In this document: positions 59,226 through 64,000 of the stretch, one piece after another
Numbering within the stretch: the stretch's first letter is position 1
How the letters are laid out: each line of letters begins with the position of its first letter
NCBI RefSeq assembly: GCF_041770905.1
Contig: NZ_JBEUWX010000002.1
Span: 930,001 to 994,000 of the forward strand
Direction of reading: 5' to 3'
Length of the DNA: 64,000 bases
Source: Propionivibrio hellwigii
GTDB taxonomy: Bacteria > Pseudomonadota > Gammaproteobacteria > Burkholderiales > Rhodocyclaceae
Translations under genes and position numbers: made by a program
Notes under the pieces: generated by a model
Database searches by the model: none
What the model was told of the DNA's origin: nothing
Seen by the model: the letters and a program-made list of their open reading frames with translations, nothing else

Positions 59226-60532
59226 TCTTTGCAGGTCTTTCCGGTAGCGGCGGCGATTACTTCCTGATCGGCCTTCTTTTGCTCTTCCAAGCGGTCAATG
59301 ACTTGGTCGATGTAGTGGCGATCGACCGGGTTACCCTTGCCTTCCAGTTCGTAGGGGGTGCCGGCGGCGTTCGGCGCCAGCCCGGCTAGCCCCAGTTGCG
59401 CCAGCGCGGCGATGACCGCCCCCTTGGGGCCACCCGCCGCCCAGCCGGCGGCAGCCGCGCCCGCCGTGGCGCCCAGGCCGCCTTCCTGCAGGCCGGTAAG
59501 AATTTCGCCCTTGACCCGGTAGGCCTGGATGGCCGTGTCGTGCACCGTGCCGCCGTAGCGCTCGACCGTCTTGCCGTGCAGCCCGGAGGCGTTGAAGGTG
59601 GTCGCCGGCCGGCCGCTGGCCTGCGAAGCCGCCGAGGCCAACCCACCGCCCAGCGAGTGGCCGGTGATGTCGATGTTTTGTCCGGAACGCCCAATGTTTT
59701 TACCAATTTCTACTGCATTTTTATAGTACTCCGAATGCATGTTGGCGCCCTGGGCAAAATTGTTTTTCCAGTCCTCGCCATTGATGGTGCTGCCCTTGAA
59801 GGCCAGCGTCGGCTGCATGTCGTTGCCGAAGATGGCCGGATCCGGTTCATAAACCTTGGCGCGGAAATTGGAGCCTTCCTTGTGCAGCATGTCCGGGTTC
59901 AGGCCATATTGCGCCAGCTTTTCCGGGTCGTTGCTGATGTCGTTCCAGCCTTCGGGCGTTTCGCCGCTGGGCGTGGGCTTGTAGGCGTCCTGCGAGAGCC
60001 GCGCCTTTTCCACGGCGACGTTGTCGCGTGCAAAGCGCTCGGTGGCCTGGGCAAGCCTTTCCTTGTCGGCGCCTTCCGGCATGTCCTTGAGCTGTTCACG
60101 GGCGGCGGCGATCTGCCCCTTGCGGCACTCCCAGCGCGCTTTTTTGCTTTTGCCGCTTTCGCCGCCGGCATCGCCCGGTTCGGCGCGGTTCATCCAGACG
60201 GCATCGCCCGTACGCACCAGGCGCCGGCCGTTGATAAAGACGCCGTTGCTGGCGCGGATGCTACGGCTGATTTTGATGTGGGTGCCGGAAACGACGCCCT
60301 TACCACCGCCGGGTTCGTCACCGGTGAGGACGTCGACGTAGCTTTCTTCATGCAGGTAGGCGGGTTTGCCGGCAAAGAAGACGTTGGGGGAAACCTGTCG
60401 GCTTTTATCCATCGCGTGGGTGATGGCGTAGGGAACGGGGCAGCCTTTACGGTCGGGCGTCAGGCAGATGTCCGGCTGCAGGTTGATGAGAATGAACTGG
60501 GCGTCTTTGGCGGTGGCGGCTTCGTCGGCCAT
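59222..60532 (-). CDS. DUF4150 PAAR-like effector with lipase tip (Tle-type)
   Basis: 436 residues from ATG 60532, one base after the DUF2169 stop, with GGGAGG upstream. Residues 1-115 are a DUF4150 domain (LTPDRKGCPVPYAI, HEESYVDVLTGDEPGGGKGV, RTGDAVWMN), matching 16202. The C-terminal part has IDITGHSLGGGLASAASQAS with nucleophile Ser293 in GHSLGG, then RPATTFNASG and a Gly/Ala-rich hydrophobic segment (about 350-390). A final HYID may supply the catalytic His. A phospholipase acting on target membranes is the likely role; a class-3-lipase-like fold is my guess. Confidence 0.8.
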   Translation of the reverse strand: MADEAATAKDAQFILINLQPDICLTPDRKGCPVPYAITHAMDKSRQVSPNVFFAGKPAYLHEESYVDVLTGDEPGGGKGVVSGTHIKISRSIRASNGVFINGRRLVRTGDAVWMNRAEPGDAGGESGKSKKARWECRKGQIAAAREQLKDMPEGADKERLAQATERFARDNVAVEKARLSQDAYKPTPSGETPEGWNDISNDPEKLAQYGLNPDMLHKEGSNFRAKVYEPDPAIFGNDMQPTLAFKGSTINGEDWKNNFAQGANMHSEYYKNAVEIGKNIGRSGQNIDITGHSLGGGLASAASQASGRPATTFNASGLHGKTVERYGGTVHDTAIQAYRVKGEILTGLQEGGLGATAGAAAAGWAAGGPKGAVIAALAQLGLAGLAPNAAGTPYELEGKGNPVDRHYIDQVIDRLEEQKKADQEVIAAATGKTCKE

Positions 60533-60533
60533 G

Positions 60534-61640
60534 TCATGCCTCCCGGCGGCGGATTTCAAGAACGCGTACTTCTGCGTCGGCGGCAATGACCATTCGGTGT
60601 ACGCAGGTAAGCGTCATTGCGTGCATGTCGAAAATGAGGGTGTCCAGGTTCATGCGCCGCGGCAGGATGGGGCCGGCGTGCAGGCGGGCCAGGGCATGCG
60701 GGTGCGGGGCGGGAATGCGCGTCCGGAAAGAGCCGCCACCCGGGGTCAGGCCAGCTAGCACGACTTCTTCGCCGCCCTGCGGGTAGTCGATCTGCTGGTC
60801 TGCCGGAGCGCAGTTCCAGTAGGCGCTGTCAAAATCCCTTGGCAGGTTCGGCCAGCGTGTTTCCTGCCATTGGCGGTCGTAGGAGCCTGCCAGTTGGATA
60901 CGCGGCGACCACCAGCGACCAATGGCGCCCAGCCCGATGACGGGGTAGTCATTTTTGTGCAGGTGAGTTTCGCCGAAGGGCTGTCCGAAGACTTCCATCT
61001 GCGGCGCCCGCATCTCATGTGGACGGGCTTTTTTCAGCCAGGCGGCATTGAGCAGGCCGCAGCCAATCGGGTTGGCCGGGTGGCGAATGAGGATTTCAGG
61101 TTCTTCGTCTTTAGCGACGGTTTCAGGCCATTGCAGGGTGCCGCCAAAGGCCAGCTCGTAGCGCAGGGGAACCTGTATGGCGGGTTTCGGCGCCTGCAGT
61201 TTCCAGCCCAGCGCGGCAGGGACGATGCGGCGCGGGCCGCACACCGAGATTTTTTTGCTCCAGTCGCCGATGCGTATGCCGATGGGCCAGCGTTCAAGCG
61301 GTTTTTCGTTCGGCGCATAGGCGGTGGCGTGCGCGAAGAGAATGTCGCACCTGGGTTTGTAGGGGGCAAAATCGCTTTCCTGAATGGTGGCGCTGGTGTT
61401 GGGCTGCTGGTAGAACTCGTCGGCGCGCACCAGCGGATGCTGTGTCTGCGAGAGCTGCGGCGCGCCTTTGCTGTCCGGACTCAGCAGGTCAAAAGTGAGC
61501 CGGCTGACCAGTACATGGAATACCTTGTCATTGGTATCCATCATCTGGAAATACTGGCTGGGAAATGGCGTGTGGTTGCGCACTTCCGGAAGTTTGGCCG
61601 GTTCGACCGGTGATTCAAGGACGTATTCGGGGCCTGACAT
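60534..61640 (-). CDS. DUF2169 T6SS adaptor protein (copy 2)
   Basis: 368 residues from ATG 61640, which aligns with the start of the homologue at 14878 and has GGGAG eight bases upstream; a GTG at 61688 would add 16. Family pattern: VRNHTPFPSQYFQMMDTND, ESDFAPYKPRCDILFAHATA, HPANPIGCGLL, GLGAIGRWWSPR and CAPADQQIDYPQGGEEV. It would link the lipase's DUF4150 domain to VgrG. The 237 bases between it and tssG hold no gene; a small GC hairpin (GCCCG 61760-61764, CGGGC 61771-61775) is the only structure. Confidence 0.85.
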   Translation of the reverse strand: MSGPEYVLESPVEPAKLPEVRNHTPFPSQYFQMMDTNDKVFHVLVSRLTFDLLSPDSKGAPQLSQTQHPLVRADEFYQQPNTSATIQESDFAPYKPRCDILFAHATAYAPNEKPLERWPIGIRIGDWSKKISVCGPRRIVPAALGWKLQAPKPAIQVPLRYELAFGGTLQWPETVAKDEEPEILIRHPANPIGCGLLNAAWLKKARPHEMRAPQMEVFGQPFGETHLHKNDYPVIGLGAIGRWWSPRIQLAGSYDRQWQETRWPNLPRDFDSAYWNCAPADQQIDYPQGGEEVVLAGLTPGGGSFRTRIPAPHPHALARLHAGPILPRRMNLDTLIFDMHAMTLTCVHRMVIAADAEVRVLEIRRREA

Positions 61641-61877
61641 ATCGATGCTCCCGGTACAGGTCATGTCTGCGGGTGGGTTTTTCGGCACTATACAACAAGG
61701 CAGGCAAGCCTTCTACAGTTTAGACCCGTGCGTTCCGCTTCTGCCCCAATCTGTTCGCAGCCCGCCGGAACGGGCGACTTGCCGTTGGGGGCTGTGGCGG
61801 CATCTAACGCCGGCTGCCGTGGTCGCTTGCCCGTACCTTCAGAATAGCGTAGATAATACGGAGCCCAAAACGGCCGG

Positions 61878-62909
61878 TCATGAAAACTTCCGCTCGCCCT
61901 CCAGGATCAGGTCGGCCAGATCGCGCGCCGGATCAACTTTACCGAGCCAGGTCGTCCATCCGAGCTGGGTATCCCCGCCCAGCCGGAGCGGCGGCGCTTG
62001 GTTACACCTGAGAATCAATTGGATATCCCAGCGAAATTCATAGCCCAGGTAGTTGCGCACCCAGTCGCGCAGGGTTTTGTTTGCACCAGCGCCCGGAAGG
62101 AAGCTCCTATATTTTTCCAGATCCAATGGCCCTGCATGAAGCCGGAATCGATACTGCCGGTCGAGAACCATCGCGCCGCAAACAGCGCCGACTCCCAGTT
62201 GCGCGGAAGCCGATTCGTCGCCCAGGCAGGTCTGTTCGCTTTTGCTGAGCCGCAGCCATTGCGGCACCCATTCCTGAATGCGGAAAGGGCAGTTGAAGTC
62301 TTCCTCCAAGATCGCCTTCAGGCCTTCAGGGTTTCTTGTCTGCCGCACCAAGTGGCCAGAGAAGTAACGTTTGGCGTGATCGGCCACGGCGTCTCTGTCA
62401 CGATAGGAATTCCCCCGATAGCCAATGATGGCGCCTACATAGTCGGCGAATTTGTCGTCTTCCGGCCGATCCAGGCTGTTCGCCGGTTGTGCGCTGGCCC
62501 AGGCGCGATAGAACATCAATGCAAACCGGTGATGGAAAATATCGGCAAATGCGCTTAATGCACGATCATCGTCATAAGCTAGCCGCTCACGCACATATTC
62601 GGTGATATGCAAAGGCAATGCACCATTGGGGCCAAACAGCCCAAAGCCTGCCTGCTCGATGCGCACATGGCCTCGTTGATCGAGACGCACGTCTGTAATT
62701 TCGGATGCGGCGAAAGACAGCGCCGGCGTCTGACCTATGCGCACCGGCTCATCTTCAGGATGCAATGCGCAGCCAAAGCGGGGGAATTGCGGATTGCGCG
62801 CTTCCAGCCTGCGCATGAGCTGAAACCAATCAAGCTGCCAAGGCTTATCGCCTGGCGCCTGTAAGGAACTATCGCTCCGCAAGCCGGCCAATGAATGGAT
62901 CTCACGCAT
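61878..62909 (-). CDS. tssG: TssG baseplate protein
   Basis: 343 residues. The VasB/ImpH pattern is WQLDWFQLMRRLEARNPQFP, FGLFGPNGALPLHITEYVRE, FHHRFALMFYRAWASAQPAN and YRFRLHAGPLDLEKYRSFLP. TssG sits in the baseplate wedge with TssF and TssE. The start overlaps the end of tssF by 8 bases, showing coupling. In most systems clpV follows closely; here seven effector-related genes intervene. Confidence 0.9.
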   Translation of the reverse strand: MREIHSLAGLRSDSSLQAPGDKPWQLDWFQLMRRLEARNPQFPRFGCALHPEDEPVRIGQTPALSFAASEITDVRLDQRGHVRIEQAGFGLFGPNGALPLHITEYVRERLAYDDDRALSAFADIFHHRFALMFYRAWASAQPANSLDRPEDDKFADYVGAIIGYRGNSYRDRDAVADHAKRYFSGHLVRQTRNPEGLKAILEEDFNCPFRIQEWVPQWLRLSKSEQTCLGDESASAQLGVGAVCGAMVLDRQYRFRLHAGPLDLEKYRSFLPGAGANKTLRDWVRNYLGYEFRWDIQLILRCNQAPPLRLGGDTQLGWTTWLGKVDPARDLADLILEGERKFS

Positions 62910-64000
62910 CTGGCCGACCTCCCCAGCGTGGCGGCCAGGTGGCCAAATGCCCTTGCGACGCGCTGGACAAGGATAGCTGGCAGAAAGAGTTCATTGATAC
63001 ATGGCGCGACAGGAATTGCTCAAGCACACTGCCAAACAGGTAAGGGCTGGAGCCGGCAAAGTGCAATTCATCCACGCCGATATCGATGGCGACGCCCCTG
63101 CCAAAAACATGCGGCCCGCTCACGGGCAATCGCCGTGTTACAGGCATGGTTTTGACAGAGAGGATGGATTCAGCGTGTCTTGTAAGTATCGGGTCAGCCA
63201 GGGCTGAATACAGCTCCAGCAATTCGCGCAGCACCACGGCGCCGCTGCGTGAGTCCTGATCACGTAATGCCAGATAATTCAATGAGAGGTGGTTGATCAG
63301 GCGCCAGGTCATTTCGCCGTCAGCCAGTGCGAAGCGTGGCCGTGATGGCCCGCGAATGATGCGCGCCCATTTCAGGGCCTGGTCTGTTTCTACCTGTAAG
63401 TTCTGGTTGCCATCGACCGGCATTAGCAAAGGCAGGTCGCGGTTGGTCAAAAGCATTTGTATGGCAAGCTGTTCGATTTTCTGTGGCCAGGGCGCTTCCT
63501 GTGCGTCGACCAGAGATAAAAAAACCTCAGAGCCGATATAACTTGAACGGCCGCCATGACGAATGGCCGAATCCGACAGGCGTCGCGGTTCGCGGCGTGT
63601 TGTGAAATACGCCTGAGCGCCGTGCGCATCAGACCCTACGTGCCGATAGAAAGGCGAAAAACTCGTGACTGGATTGTTCCCGCGATCAAAACCCTCCACA
63701 TGATCGACTCTATACACTTCATAATCCATGGGCCGGGTGCGGTCAATGACGATATGGTGCTCTATCCCGTCACGGGCAATCAGCATGCGGTTGCCTTTTT
63801 TGGGGAAAAGATTGATCACCGGCACGCAGTTAAGCTCGAAACTCTTATGGTCAACGGCAGCAATCAGGTTGCCAGGATCCCGATCCAGAAGGATCGTTAA
63901 TTCGAATGTATCTGCGCTCAATCGATTAAGCGGCTGCCCAAGACCCGTAATCGAAAAAAACAAATATCGCTGTGGAAATGCAAAATATTCATGCAACAGT
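62902..64000 (-). CDS. tssF: TssF baseplate protein, partial (5' end beyond the window)
   Basis: About 366 C-terminal residues are visible; TssF is normally about 600, so the start lies beyond 64000. Family features: EYFAFPQRYLFFSITGL, FELNCVPVINLFPK, DYEVYRVDHVEGFDRG, LQVETDQALKWARIIRGPSR and FGRGVAIDIGVDELHFAGSS. It is the largest wedge protein of the baseplate. Residue MHEYF near the window edge is internal, not a start. Confidence 0.9.
   Translation of the reverse strand, partial: LLHEYFAFPQRYLFFSITGLGQPLNRLSADTFELTILLDRDPGNLIAAVDHKSFELNCVPVINLFPKKGNRMLIARDGIEHHIVIDRTRPMDYEVYRVDHVEGFDRGNNPVTSFSPFYRHVGSDAHGAQAYFTTRREPRRLSDSAIRHGGRSSYIGSEVFLSLVDAQEAPWPQKIEQLAIQMLLTNRDLPLLMPVDGNQNLQVETDQALKWARIIRGPSRPRFALADGEMTWRLINHLSLNYLALRDQDSRSGAVVLRELLELYSALADPILTRHAESILSVKTMPVTRRLPVSGPHVFGRGVAIDIGVDELHFAGSSPYLFGSVLEQFLSRHVSMNSFCQLSLSSASQGHLATWPPRWGGRPDA

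Overview
The window is dominated by a type VI secretion system (T6SS) and its toxin arsenal. Its apparatus genes (hcp, vgrG x2, clpV/tssH, tssE, tagJ, tagF, a Ser/Thr kinase, a PP2C phosphatase, an FHA protein, tssF, tssG) resemble the i4a/H1 type of T6SS found in beta- and gammaproteobacteria. Families such as BPSL0067/Tae2, STY0300, DUF2169 and DUF4150 fit a betaproteobacterium best, but no rRNA or housekeeping gene is present, so this is inference. No tRNA, rRNA or CRISPR array was seen.

Layout, plus strand. 1-10.1 kb is a graveyard and array of one Rhs family (tip signature SQDPIGLLGG): displaced C-terminal toxin tips each followed by a small AT-rich immunity gene, one long Rhs with an EndoU-type tip (1805-4582), and an Rhs with a nonsense codon and no tip (7776-10085). 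10.1-12.6 kb carries hcp, a Tae2/BPSL0067-type amidase with a periplasmic STY0300 immunity protein, a secreted unknown and an orphan Tai4 immunity gene. 12.6-21.8 kb is a VgrG cargo cassette: vgrG, a DUF2169 adaptor, a DUF4150 (PAAR-like)-metallopeptidase effector with candidate immunity, then a pre-toxin effector with an HNH tip and immunity, partly duplicated with a different tip. 22.0-31.6 kb is a second VgrG with a JAMM-like C-terminal domain, a candidate immunity protein, an EagR-type (DcrB/DUF1795) chaperone and a complete 1767-residue PAAR-Rhs protein with a TNT NAD-glycohydrolase tip. 31.6-43.5 kb is a second Rhs array (signature SPDPIGLNGG) of displaced tips and immunity genes, interrupted by an IS1380-family element (34212-35923).

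Minus strand, 64-43.6 kb. tssF and tssG lead into an effector cassette (DUF2169 adaptor, DUF4150-lipase, two ankyrin lipoproteins, an Ntox15/Tde-type DNase, its Tdi1-like immunity protein and a partial duplicate of that pair). The conserved block clpV, kinase, lipoprotein, FHA protein, phosphatase, tagF, tssE, tagJ and an OmpA-like lipoprotein follows. The structural operon is thus split by cargo between tssG and clpV. tssA, B, C, J, K, L and M are not in the window.

How it fits together. Hcp tube, VgrG spike, and PAAR or DUF4150 tips would carry the effectors; DUF2169 and EagR-type proteins would load them; the kinase, phosphatase, FHA protein and TagF would gate firing post-translationally; ClpV would recycle the sheath. 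Most remaining DNA is toxin and immunity diversity made by recombination. A 39-40 bp repeat, long identical Rhs and VgrG blocks, and sharp G+C shifts at each toxin tip mark where modules were exchanged. The less familiar items are a shared N-terminal domain on three effectors with unrelated tips, the dispersed 39-40 bp repeat, and hydrophobic leaders followed by in-frame TAG codons ahead of Rhs fragments.
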